A stretch of 27,324 nucleotides of DNA from BS750m-G57 sp964392945 (GCA_964392945.1 CAYMSH010000026.1:1-27324); one strand, 5' to 3'. Numbered from the stretch's first letter, positions 15,882-24,217 are shown. The notes: generated by a model from the sequence alone, not told the origin. Made by a program: numbers and translations.

Positions 15882-16661
15882 CTATGCTCCCGTTGTGATC
15901 CGAACCGGAACGTCTCGCTCGGCAAGATACTGCTTCGTTTCGCCGACAGAATGCGTTCCGAAGTGGAATATCGAAGCGGCCAGCGCCGCATCGGCCCGGC
16001 CGTCGGTAAGTACGCGGTATATGTGCTCGGGGCTTCCCGCCCCGCCGGATGCGATAACCGGAATAGTGACAGCCTCGGCGACCGCACGCGTTATTTCTAT
16101 GTCGTACCCGTCGAGCGTTCCGTCTGCGTCCATGACCGTCAGGAGTATTTCGCCGGCTCCGCGGTCCTGTACTTCCTTAGCCCATGCGACCGCTTCGAGC
16201 CCGACGGGAATTCGCCCGCCGTTGACGTGGACCTCCCATCGTTCGCCGTTTTCGTCTCGGATGCGTTTGGGATCGATCGCCACGACTACGCACTGTGCGC
16301 CGAATCGCCTGGAGGCCGTTGTGATGAAATCAGGATCGCTAACCGCCGATGAGTTGATCGAGACCTTGTCGGCCCCGGCGTTCAGCAGGTTGCGGAAGTC
16401 GTCGATCGTTCGCACGCCGCCGCCTACGGTAAGCGGCATGAACACCTGGTCGGCGGTCTGGGAGACTATGTCCAGGATAATGTCGCGCTGCTCGTGGCTG
16501 GCTGTGATGTCCAGGAAGACCAGTTCGTCGGCGCCTTCATCCTCGTATCGTTTGGCCACGGCCACCGGATCGCCGGCGTCGCGCAGGTTCAGGAAGTTCA
16601 CGCCTTTTACGACGCGTCCGTTCTCAACATCTAAACACGGTATAATTCGTTTCGCCAACAT
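15882..16661 (-). CDS. hisF: Imidazole glycerol phosphate synthase cyclase subunit HisF
   Basis: HisF closes the imidazole ring of histidine, converting PRFAR plus HisH-derived ammonia into imidazole glycerol phosphate and AICAR. The 259-residue TIM barrel is full length. The catalytic pair is at the canonical positions Asp11 (in PCLDV) and Asp130 (in VAIDPKR). Phosphate-binding and family blocks include LTVGGGVR, DKVSINSSA, TVMDADGTLDGYD and VIASGGAG. No other his gene is visible. It sits directly before pilT with a three-base gap, an unusual partnership. Confidence 0.97.
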   Translation of the reverse strand: MLAKRIIPCLDVENGRVVKGVNFLNLRDAGDPVAVAKRYEDEGADELVFLDITASHEQRDIILDIVSQTADQVFMPLTVGGGVRTIDDFRNLLNAGADKVSINSSAVSDPDFITTASRRFGAQCVVVAIDPKRIRDENGERWEVHVNGGRIPVGLEAVAWAKEVQDRGAGEILLTVMDADGTLDGYDIEITRAVAEAVTIPVIASGGAGSPEHIYRVLTDGRADAALAASIFHFGTHSVGETKQYLAERDVPVRITTGA

Positions 16662-16756
16662 CTGCTTCGCACATCCGTTTCAATAGGTTTATTGCGTCGA
16701 TCGGGCCGAGCGCCCCATCGCGAGTTTTAACGAGTCCATCGGCCTGGCCGCTTCGA

Positions 16757-17320
16757 TCAAACGTTGGTTCTCAGGCTGTCACGAACCGTCGGTCCGCGAT
16801 TGAAGAACCGAGAGCGTTCAAACAACAGCCACAGCAGAAGCGCACTCCATACAACGACAGCGACCCCTAGAACAACCGGCAGGGACAGCCCGCTGACTTT
16901 CTCCATCGTCGTGCTTTCCGGCGTCGGGGCCGCATCGACAGCGGGACCAAACGGCAGGAACGCCGCCCACGCCACGAGCACAGCTCCCCAGGCGGCGACG
17001 AAACTCTGGCAGATCGCCGAGACCCAGGCCCACGATATGCTGAACTTCTGCCTTCCGGCGAAAACAGCCAGCAACAGGCTGACCGTAAGCCAGGCCAGCC
17101 CGACAACGTCTATGGCGACACCGGCGTCAACGAAGAACACCTTGACGTTGCTGGTGATCGAGGGAACTTCCTCGCCCATGGATCTGGTGGCCTGGATCAT
17201 GTCCTGGATAAGGCTGCGAGCCGTCCAGGAGACAAGAGCCCAGACCAGATATGCAATACCGGTAAAGGCCAGCGCCAAACTCACATCCAGCCGAGATGTC
17301 CGTCTCGTTCGTCCTAGCAT
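16757..17320 (-). CDS. Four-helix integral membrane protein of unknown function
   Basis: I do not recognise a family for this 187-residue protein. It has four hydrophobic segments: about 14-34, 65-88, 102-125 and 148-167. A short basic N-terminus precedes them and a charged tail after FERSRFFNRG closes the protein. An acidic, Ser-rich loop separates the first two segments. ATG 17320 starts the frame, and the stop is 95 nt before hisF on the same strand, so co-transcription is possible but not demanded. It may be an envelope protein; no function is inferred. Confidence 0.7.
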   Translation of the reverse strand: MLGRTRRTSRLDVSLALAFTGIAYLVWALVSWTARSLIQDMIQATRSMGEEVPSITSNVKVFFVDAGVAIDVVGLAWLTVSLLLAVFAGRQKFSISWAWVSAICQSFVAAWGAVLVAWAAFLPFGPAVDAAPTPESTTMEKVSGLSLPVVLGVAVVVWSALLLWLLFERSRFFNRGPTVRDSLRTNV

Positions 17321-17411
17321 CGTTTCGCCCTGCCAAACTTACAAAAAAATACGTCCAAGCACATTACAACGCCCCGCCGGCCCTGCGTCAAAACCAATAT
17401 ACCGCCGGACG

Positions 17412-19610
17412 CTATTTTTTTCCATCATCTCCGCTGACGCTGACCGAGAGCAAAGCCGCCCGGCGGTAGTGTTCGGCGACTTCGACAGGCTTCAGCGGAC
17501 GGTTATAGACACTCACTTCGTCGATCCGGCCTTCAAAGTTGGCGAAGTTGTCGTTTCGCCCGCCGATGAACAACTGCCGCACGCCTGGCGGGCAACCCGG
17601 CGGGATCTTTCCGGAAATCTCGGGCGCAGCGGCGCCGTTGAGGTAGACCGCGACATGGCTCCCCCGCCGAGTGAGGACTACGTGATTAAACGTGTTGACA
17701 GCAAGCCTGGTCTTGCCGATCAGGACGTCGCCCAACTTGTCGCCGTTGAAGAATATCAGGCGCCCTGTGGCTTTGGGGTCGTGCGTGCCGCCAATGCCGA
17801 GGTGATCGCCCGGGGCTCCGTCGGCTCGGTCAACTCCTCGGGAAAACAGGTAGCCTGCAACGGGTCGGACCTCCGGAGGCATGCCATTAGAGAACCACAT
17901 TTCGATCGAGTAGCTGTCGGCAAGCTCCTTTATGACCGCTGAAAGCCTGCCGCCCGCGAACTGGACGGCCCGGTTGGTCTTACTCCGGCCGCAGGAATTC
18001 GACAAGGCGGGCCCCTTGAGCCAGAAAGCGGCCGGCCCGACTATGGCTCCGTTGTTGCCGTTTGGGCTGGCGTCAAGCGTCTTCGGTCCGCCGAACTGGC
18101 CCATGCGCCAGTAAGCCAGCGGCTTGGACGCCAGCACAGCCCTTGCGTAAGGATCGTCGGATTCCACGTATTTCCGCCTGGGCTTGCCAGAGACATCCTC
18201 CAGAAGCCCCAGCACCGCCTCGACAATCTTGGGCTCGGCGGCGATCTCCAAGCCGGCGGAACTCGCCGGCCAGGTGGTGTATCCGCCAAGGGCGTGCTGA
18301 GCCGGCGGAGGAATATAACCCTCGGCCCCGTTGGCAAGCTCCAGATTGAACGTGGCCGCCAGTGGACTGGTCGCCTTGATCTGCAGCCCGGTAATGCCGT
18401 AAATCTCGCACGGAATCGCAACGATCCCCAGTTCCCCGATCCGCAGGGCCTGCAGCTTGATCTCGACAGTCTGATTGTCGCGCAGCCAGATCTGCTGGCT
18501 GGCGTAGACCTCCGGCTTGTTGGCGGGCTTACGATCGCCCATTTTCGCTACGATCGCGCCAGCCCACTTAAGGCGAGCTTTGCCCGGCGTGCGGCGGCGA
18601 AGTTTCAGTTTCTTTTCGGCCATCGACATGACCACTGACTTGCGGTGCTCGATTTTCCGGTATTCATCGAACGCGATTTTCGCAAGTTGGCGGCTGTAGC
18701 TTGCGATGTCGATTCTCCGCCGCTTGTTGCTGTAGTCCATCCAGTGCAGATCGCCGCTTGTGCCCTGGGACATCATGGCGACGAATTTCGAATCCGCCCC
18801 ATCGGCTCCGGCCAGACGTGCAAACTCGGCGGCGAACCGGCCGAAATAGTCCGCCGACACCGCGGGATATCCGAAATAGTGCATCGAATAGTTCGCCAGC
18901 AGCGCGATCGGTCGGCCCTTGAGCGACTGGACCGACAGTAGCGACAGTTGGGAGTCCACCGGCCCAGCCGGGCCCACGTAGGCGGCGTTGCGGTATCCCG
19001 GATGCATCATCGCGCGTACGGTCTTCTTGCCGAACGGGTCGGTCCCGATCCGATCTGACCTGAGAATCCAGCGACGGCAGTACGTGTGCTTGTCGGCTTG
19101 CACCGAGCCCCAGCCGATCTTCGCGCCTGCGAGATTTGCTGCGGCCTGTTCGATGGCCTTTGCGATCCGCCCGGGCAAGTACTTTGCGTACGCGGCGTCA
19201 ACGCCGGTTCCCAGGGCGTTCATCACTGACGGGGCCGAATGGGTGTGCGTAGCCGAGATCATCATCCGTTCGGGTTTGATCCCAGTGGTCTTGGCGGCCT
19301 GGGCCTTCGCGGCGTCCAGCAGCGAGCGAGGCATCATCAGATTATCGACAACGACAATCGCCGCGAACACGCCGCCGCACTCGAGCACCAGGCAGCGAGC
19401 GTAGAGGCGATCGCGGACCTTGCCGGCTTTGCGTTCGAGGAACCCGCCGCTGACGATCACCGGGAGCTTTTCCGGCGTGATATCGACAGTCGCCGCCCCG
19501 GCCCGGACAGGTTTTCGATTATCGATTTCCTTCGCACCGACAATTGGGCATATCGACAGCACGGCCGCGGCGATCAGGACAACCGCTAACAGATGGGATA
19601 CTCGCTTCAT
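17412..19610 (-). CDS. Exported neutral/alkaline-ceramidase-like protein with C-terminal LamG (concanavalin-like) domain
   Basis: This 732-residue protein has a signal peptide (about residues 1-26). A domain resembling the neutral/alkaline ceramidase N-terminal domain follows, with the zinc-type motif THTHSAP at 121-127, AATVDITP near 40, LANYSMHYFGY and MMSQGTSGD. After about 500 comes a LamG/pentraxin-like beta-sandwich with LAYWRMGQ, SIEMWFSN, FNHVVLTRRGSHVAVYLNG and GRIDEVSVYNRPLKPVEVAEHY. In Planctomycetes such proteins are numerous and many are probably not true ceramidases, so hydrolysis of an amide or ester in a glycolipid or glycan is only inferred. No clear ribosome-binding site precedes ATG 19610. 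It diverges from the sulfatase gene, starts 97 bp apart. Confidence 0.85.
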   Translation of the reverse strand: MKRVSHLLAVVLIAAAVLSICPIVGAKEIDNRKPVRAGAATVDITPEKLPVIVSGGFLERKAGKVRDRLYARCLVLECGGVFAAIVVVDNLMMPRSLLDAAKAQAAKTTGIKPERMMISATHTHSAPSVMNALGTGVDAAYAKYLPGRIAKAIEQAAANLAGAKIGWGSVQADKHTYCRRWILRSDRIGTDPFGKKTVRAMMHPGYRNAAYVGPAGPVDSQLSLLSVQSLKGRPIALLANYSMHYFGYPAVSADYFGRFAAEFARLAGADGADSKFVAMMSQGTSGDLHWMDYSNKRRRIDIASYSRQLAKIAFDEYRKIEHRKSVVMSMAEKKLKLRRRTPGKARLKWAGAIVAKMGDRKPANKPEVYASQQIWLRDNQTVEIKLQALRIGELGIVAIPCEIYGITGLQIKATSPLAATFNLELANGAEGYIPPPAQHALGGYTTWPASSAGLEIAAEPKIVEAVLGLLEDVSGKPRRKYVESDDPYARAVLASKPLAYWRMGQFGGPKTLDASPNGNNGAIVGPAAFWLKGPALSNSCGRSKTNRAVQFAGGRLSAVIKELADSYSIEMWFSNGMPPEVRPVAGYLFSRGVDRADGAPGDHLGIGGTHDPKATGRLIFFNGDKLGDVLIGKTRLAVNTFNHVVLTRRGSHVAVYLNGAAAPEISGKIPPGCPPGVRQLFIGGRNDNFANFEGRIDEVSVYNRPLKPVEVAEHYRRAALLSVSVSGDDGKK

Positions 19611-19658
19611 GACGTATAGTTTAGCTTATGGATCACCCGAATAGAAATCCGAATCTCC

Positions 19659-19686
19659 TTGCCTGAGCCATCCGTTCGGGCATAAT
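19659..19686 (+). promoter_or_regulatory. Possible sigma70 promoter of the sulfatase gene
   Basis: TTGCCT (19659-19664), a 16-base spacer and CATAAT (19681-19686) match -35 and -10 consensus at 4/6 and 5/6. The predicted start near 19693 gives a short leader that carries the AAGGAG ribosome-binding site six bases before ATG 19708. Confidence 0.4.
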
Positions 19687-19707
19687 CACTTCGACAAGGA
19701 GCGTGCT

Positions 19708-21132
19708 ATGAACGGTATCATTGATCGCAGAGGTTTTGTTAAACGAATCGGTCTGGGCGCGGCGGCATTGGCGATCCCCAACTGCCTGAGGGCCGCCGAA
19801 GCTCAAAAAGGCGACAAGCCGAATATCGTGTTCATTCTCGCTGACGATCTTGGCTGGTCGGATGTCGGCTGCTACGGTCACACCTTCCACGAGACGCCGA
19901 ACATCGATCGTCTGGCCGCCGGCGGAATGCGGTTCACTGACGCTTATGCGGCCTGTTCGGTCTGCTCTCCGACCCGGGCGAGCATAATGACAGGCAAGTA
20001 CCCCGCAACACTCGGTCTGACCGACTGGATACCGGGCATAAGAAACGGCACGCGATACAAGCTGCTGATGCCGGACTTCATAAAACGCCTCCCGCTGGAG
20101 GAGATCACGATCGCCGAGATGCTCAAATCCGCCGGTTACGTTACAGGCGCCGTGGGCAAGTGGCACTTGGGCCCCAAAGGCTTCTGGCCGGAGAATCAGG
20201 GGTTCGACGTGAATATCGGCGGCAATCACACCGGCACGCCGGCCGGCGGGTACTTCCTGCCGAATCGCATGACGCTGAAGGACATGAAGAAGGGAGATTA
20301 CCTGACCGATCGCCTCAGCATCGAGGGCGCCAAATTCATCGAGGCCAACAAGAATCGCCCGTTCTTCCTGTACCAGTCGTACCACTCGGTCCACACGCCG
20401 ATCCAGGCCAAGAAAGAGTACGTCGAGAAGTACAAAGGCAAGAAATCGCCCGACGGGAACAGATATCACGCGACGTACGCCGGCATGATCCAGAGCCTCG
20501 ACGAAGGGGTCGGTCGGATTCTCGACAAGCTCGACGAACTGAAACTCACGCGAAACACGCTGGTGTTCTTCATGAGCGACAACGGCGGCCTGAATTCGGT
20601 CACCAAGGTGCTCCCGCTGCGGGCCGGCAAGGGTCACATATACGAAGGCGGAATCCGCGAGCCGATGATCGTGCGATACCCCAAAGCGATCAAAGCCGGA
20701 TCGACCTGCGCCGAGCCGGTCTCGAGCGTTGATTTCCTCCCGACGATCATGGACATCGCCGGAGTAAACATAAAAAACTCGCACAAGATCGACGGGCTGA
20801 GTTTCGCATCGCTGCTGAGGGGCGAGAAGAAGACACTGGGCCGCAAGGCGATCTACTGGCACCATCCGCACTACAGCCCTCAAGGCGGACGGCCCGCCTC
20901 GGCGATCAGGTGCGGCGACTACAAACTGATCAAACTCTACGAAGGCGACAAGATCGAACTGTACAATCTCGCCGACGACATCTCGGAGAAGACCGACCTG
21001 TCGGAGAAAGAGCCCAAACGCACCGCCGAGATGAAAAAGTTGCTCGACGCGTGGCTCAGAGAAGTGAAAGCCAAGTTCCCAAAGCCCAACCCGAACTACA
21101 AGCAGAGAACTGGTAAAAAAAAAACGCGGTAA
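19708..21132 (+). CDS. Tat-exported type I sulfatase (N-terminal catalytic part; frame ends after an A10 run)
   Basis: This 474-residue arylsulfatase-like enzyme hydrolyses sulfate esters. The twin-arginine signal RRGFVK (7-12) implies folded export. The catalytic core shows PNIVFILADDLGWSD (metal Asp46/47), and CSPTR at 86-90, where Cys86 would be converted to formylglycine by a sulfatase-maturating enzyme. GKWHLG, HTPIQAKKEY, MSDNGG and a C-terminal GDYKLI/ELYNLADD region follow. A strong AAGGAG precedes the ATG by six bases. The likely substrate is a sulfated polysaccharide, but this is not determined. The reading frame ends at TAA 21130-21132, just after ten consecutive A residues (21115-21124). 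The -1 frame is open from that point to 21674, so the natural product may be a 655-residue fusion. Confidence 0.92.
   Translation: MNGIIDRRGFVKRIGLGAAALAIPNCLRAAEAQKGDKPNIVFILADDLGWSDVGCYGHTFHETPNIDRLAAGGMRFTDAYAACSVCSPTRASIMTGKYPATLGLTDWIPGIRNGTRYKLLMPDFIKRLPLEEITIAEMLKSAGYVTGAVGKWHLGPKGFWPENQGFDVNIGGNHTGTPAGGYFLPNRMTLKDMKKGDYLTDRLSIEGAKFIEANKNRPFFLYQSYHSVHTPIQAKKEYVEKYKGKKSPDGNRYHATYAGMIQSLDEGVGRILDKLDELKLTRNTLVFFMSDNGGLNSVTKVLPLRAGKGHIYEGGIREPMIVRYPKAIKAGSTCAEPVSSVDFLPTIMDIAGVNIKNSHKIDGLSFASLLRGEKKTLGRKAIYWHHPHYSPQGGRPASAIRCGDYKLIKLYEGDKIELYNLADDISEKTDLSEKEPKRTAEMKKLLDAWLREVKAKFPKPNPNYKQRTGKKKTR
21115..21124 (+). repeat. A10 homopolymer at the sulfatase frame junction (slippage site)
   Basis: Ten A residues occupy three in-frame AAA codons plus one base. 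The sulfatase frame stops at TAA 21130-21132, while the -1 frame opens only after TAA 21114-21116. Any fusion of the two must therefore occur within about 15 bases that are mostly this run. Such runs are known sites of polymerase slippage, -1 ribosomal slippage, indel mutation and sequencing error. Confidence 0.8.
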
Positions 21133-21674
21133 AAGAGCAACCGGCAACGAAGGTTAAGAAAGGCTCCGAAGACGGCGATTTCGACGTGCTAACCTCCGCC
21201 GGAGTGGACAAGTCCGACCTCGGTTACGCTGTGCGCACCGGCGATGCGGGTCTGGCGCTGAAGAAACTCGACAAACCCCGTGGCGTCGAAGCGGTGTTCA
21301 AGGTGAAGCTCAAATCGCTGATGAAGGGTTCGTCGCCGAGGATTTACCGCAACGGCTTCCTGGCGTTCGGCGACGGAACTGACGATGCGTCGCTGATCAA
21401 ATGCGGATTGTATCTCGGCGGCCAGCGGAAGTACGTGATCGCCGAAGGCCCGCTCGGCGGCCGGCATGTCAGCAAACCGATGACAGGCGACCCGCTCGGC
21501 GAGTTTTCCATGACAGTAGTAGTCGATTTGAAGAAACAGACCGTAACGATGACCTGCGGCGATGAGAAACTGACGCTGAAACTGAACGAGAAGCTGAAAT
21601 CAATAACCCACGCAGGCTACTCAGGCCTCCGCACGACAACGGCCTTCAGCAAACTCGACATTACCGGCAAGTAG
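21117..21674 (+). CDS. Beta-rich C-terminal domain in the -1 frame, probably part of the sulfatase
   Basis: This stop-to-stop frame begins inside the A10 run. It first encodes a Lys-rich linker of about 23 residues, then about 160 residues with alternating beta-strand patterns (VEAVFKVKLKSLM, FLAFGDGTDDASLIKCGLYLGG, EFSMTVVVDLKKQTVTMTCG, SGLRTTTAFSKLDITGK). The pattern suggests a concanavalin-like or DUF1080-like sandwich often used for carbohydrate binding. There is no convincing independent start. The first candidate, GTG 21186, falls inside the domain and has no ribosome-binding site. It therefore most likely reads as a C-terminal extension of the sulfatase by frameshift, or represents a recently broken gene. 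Confidence 0.65.
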   Translation, partial: KKNAVKEQPATKVKKGSEDGDFDVLTSAGVDKSDLGYAVRTGDAGLALKKLDKPRGVEAVFKVKLKSLMKGSSPRIYRNGFLAFGDGTDDASLIKCGLYLGGQRKYVIAEGPLGGRHVSKPMTGDPLGEFSMTVVVDLKKQTVTMTCGDEKLTLKLNEKLKSITHAGYSGLRTTTAFSKLDITGK

Positions 21675-21696
21675 CCCGCCGTCGCGGCGCGGGGGT

Positions 21697-22155
21697 TTAT
21701 TTTCGCGTGATGCCTTCTGCGATGCGATTTGCTTCTGCTTCGCTGAAATCTCCCGTGATCCGCGCCATGCCGCCGGTGATCGGAGTCTTGATTATCGGGG
21801 CCGATACGATTTCCCCGTCCACGATAATCGCCAGATGCTTTTCGACGTTGTTCTTAGTCAGGCTGGCGAATTTCTGGCGTCCTTCCTCGGTGAAAACAAC
21901 CTCGACCCCATACCCCTTGGATGCGGGTTTCACTGTCGCCGAAGTTATGTCGGCGTTGGTCAGCGCGGCCTCGGGGTGAAGGAAGACCGAGCGCCCCGAA
22001 CCGGGCACGGTATGTTCGCTGAGTCCGTCAGACGGTTTGGACTCGCCAATTTTGAACTCGACAGGAACCGAACGCTCCCAGAACCGCCAGTTCGAACATC
22101 CGCCTGAGGCGACGACCAACATCACAACCAACGACAATCTCATTACATACTTCAT
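21697..22155 (-). CDS. Lipoprotein consisting of a SecD P1-head-like domain
   Basis: The 152-residue protein has a lipoprotein signal with lipobox ASGGC (Cys20). The remainder resembles the P1 head subdomain of SecD, the periplasmic part of the SecDF translocation motor: FLHPEAALTNADITSATV, VEVVFTEEGRQKFASLT, LAIIVDGEIVSAPIIKTPITGG and FSEAEANRIAEGI. No SecD transmembrane channel is present, so it cannot act as a translocation motor on its own. It could be a periplasmic chaperone or binding module, but the function is unknown. I chose ATG 22155 because AGGTGG lies just upstream and it gives a clean signal peptide; the frame extends to 22197. It lies 69 nt after the split lipoprotein gene. Confidence 0.85.
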   Translation of the reverse strand: MKYVMRLSLVVMLVVASGGCSNWRFWERSVPVEFKIGESKPSDGLSEHTVPGSGRSVFLHPEAALTNADITSATVKPASKGYGVEVVFTEEGRQKFASLTKNNVEKHLAIIVDGEIVSAPIIKTPITGGMARITGDFSEAEANRIAEGITRK

Positions 22156-22224
22156 GTTCACCACCTTTAATTTCAAGTTGAATTCGTTTCGCATCATACG
22201 CTCCGGGCTCTCCGGATACTATTC

Positions 22225-23646
22225 CTATTTCACCGGACGCCATTCGAGTTCCAGGTCCGGGCGCGTGACCTCTCGCCAGACCGTTCCATCGCCCCGTACG
22301 CAGAGCGATGAGTGTCGAGTAGTGTGGGGCCCTTCGTCAAATCCCAGGTAAACATGCACGCCGTCAGCGTCATCGCCCTCGACATAGATGATCGTGTTGG
22401 GATATTTGCGGCGAAGGCCTCGGGCAAACTCGGTCTCCCACACTCGCTCCAGAGCGGGGTTGGACGCTGTAGCCCGGGCCGGAGATGCGGGCGGATCGCC
22501 AGAGTCAACCGTTATATCGACCACTTTGATCACACTGTCGATATCGATGTAGCGGAACACAACAGTTCTTCCATCGATCCATGTGTGATCCATCACCCGC
22601 GAGACGCCGGAGGGGCGAATACCGGCAAGCGTTCTACCGTTTCTGATATCCAACGCCTTGATCTCTTCAATGGCGACCCCGGTCGTTGGAAACGAGAAGA
22701 CATATCGTCCCGACTCGCAAAGAGTCGCGCCGCTGCTCGAACCGCCCCACTGCTTCTTCCCATCGACGGAATAGACGGCGAATATGGCGGTGTTGGTCCC
22801 GGCGCCCCACTGGTGATAAAGCAAATTACCCGCCGCCCAGGACAAGCTCCCGCCGAAGCCGGGAGAAAACGTCGAGACCGCACGCTTGGACCGCAAATCG
22901 TAGATACTGACCGATCGCGGCGGCGTCTGCATGTGCCAGACCATCAGGTATCGATCGTCGGGCGAAACTTCCGCCGCGTAGATGTGCCGCGGCTTGACGA
23001 ACTGAGTAACATTGCGGCCTGCGATGAAAACGTTTCGTATCTTTTCGGGTGACAGGCGGGTATCCGGTTTGACAGTCGGCCTGGCCAATGGCTCCGGCGG
23101 TTCGCCGCTGGGGTTTTTTTCGAGTGCGAACGTCGGTTGTCCCCCTGCTGTCGTGGAAAACAGGTGGGTGCTCGGTCTGCTCCGCCATCGGCTGGGGGGC
23201 GAGATAATGTCCAGATTACCATCGCCGTTGGTGTCGGCGAATGACGGGGCCCGGCCAATTCCGCAGAGAATACCGTCGGCCCAAACCGCCCAGCGGCCGT
23301 TGTGTCGGGCGCCGCCCTAACAGGAATGAAAAGAATTGCCGCCGGCGGAAATACACGTTACAAACTCGGGCTGTCGGTCCTGATCGAAATCGATCATGGT
23401 CACGGACCCATCCCAGACATTCGAGAACTCCCAGTAACCGTCTATGTGATGGCGAAAAACGCATTTCCCGCGATCGGTCACAACCAGGCAGACCCCGCCG
23501 GCTTTGGTGTTCTGGACCTCCAGATTGAACTCAGGCTGATCGGCGGGCACGGCGTTTTGTCGTCGGCATCCGGAGCAAGTGCAAAACAAGGCGAACACTA
23601 TTGTCGCCTGTAAAACTGCAGGAGCAAATCTCATCAGCGTGGTCAT
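22225..23646 (-). pseudogene. FG-GAP/beta-propeller lipoprotein gene interrupted by an in-frame TAG
   Basis: One reading frame of 474 codons runs from ATG 23646 to 22225, broken only by TAG at 23319-23317 (codon 110). The first part has a lipoprotein signal ending near Cys24/Cys27 and an FG-GAP/VCBS-like motif (VTMIDFDQDRQPEFV). Directly after the TAG, in the same frame, come a second such motif (FADTNGDGNLDIIS) and about 290 residues of beta-propeller-like sequence (VSPDDRYLMVW, SVSIYDLRSKRAVSTF, FAVYSVDGKKQWGG, IKALDIRNGR). FG-GAP motifs bind Ca2+ and build propellers. If unread, only a 109-residue fragment is made. The most likely explanations are a recent nonsense mutation or a sequencing error; readthrough is possible. 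TAG is used as an ordinary stop in other genes here, for example hisF. Confidence 0.75.
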
Positions 23647-23964
23647 TCCTTTGCCCTCGTATCCCAGCTATCCGTAAGGGCGAATCATACCGCCGCAAGA
23701 CAGTAGCGGCCAGAGTTAATCGAAGATTCCTGATCTGGCTGAAAACGCTCGGCGCACGGTTCACACCCCCCTGGAAACGGGCCTACCTGTGAACCTCCCT
23801 ATGACAACCAACCAACCGAACCGCCAACAGCCCCGCCAAACAGCCCGCATACCACCTAAACGCTTTATCCCCAGCATGTTACACACCACACCCACGGCCA
23901 CACCCCCTCTACCATACGCGGTTAACTTATATCGCCTGGCCGATTTTTACGATTATTGAACAGT

Positions 23965-23989
23965 TGTGACAGGTGTGAACCATATGTGA
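23965..23989 (+). promoter_or_regulatory. Three phased TGTGA direct repeats upstream of the pil operon
   Basis: TGTGA starts at 23965, 23974 and 23985, in steps of 9 and 11 bp, so the outer two are exactly two helical turns apart. Two copies extend to TGTGAC. There is no inverted partner that would make a standard CRP/FNR palindrome. A response regulator or other protein recognising direct repeats is a reasonable guess. It lies about 245 bp before pilM. Confidence 0.4.
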
Positions 23990-24191
23990 CATCGGGATTG
24001 AGGGGGAATCGGGCTCGAAAAAAATATCAAGAGTCGTTTCTTCGCTTGTTTGTACGACTTATGTCATTTTGGCGTGAATTACATCGAGGAACTTTGTGCA
24101 TAGATGAATCCGCTCCTGAAATTCGCCGAAATAAGGAGGGTATCGTATGCTTCCTTGGGCCAATCCGGCCCGAGCGATCGTTCGGATACCC

Positions 24192-24217
24192 GTTCGGATC
24201 GAGAGATCCGACCGAAC
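24192..24217 (+). promoter_or_regulatory. Hairpin immediately upstream of the pilM ribosome-binding site
   Basis: GTTCGGATC (24192-24200), a GAGA loop, and GATCCG...GAAC (24205-24217) form a nine-pair stem with a small bulge. It ends four bases before the AAGGAG (24221-24226) that serves ATG 24235. A second AAGGAGG and ATG (24147) lie upstream of the hairpin, so the leader could tune pilM translation. Confidence 0.4.

Noticed and set aside
19633..21147. 504-codon open frame on the minus strand antisense to the sulfatase
   Set aside because: It mirrors the sulfatase gene in GC-rich DNA, its translation has no family-like motifs, and the plus strand carries clear sulfatase catalytic residues.
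23317..23319. Reassignment of TAG to an amino acid in this organism
   Set aside because: Other genes here (hisF, the esterase, the CvpA-like gene) end normally at TAG, so a code change is not supported.
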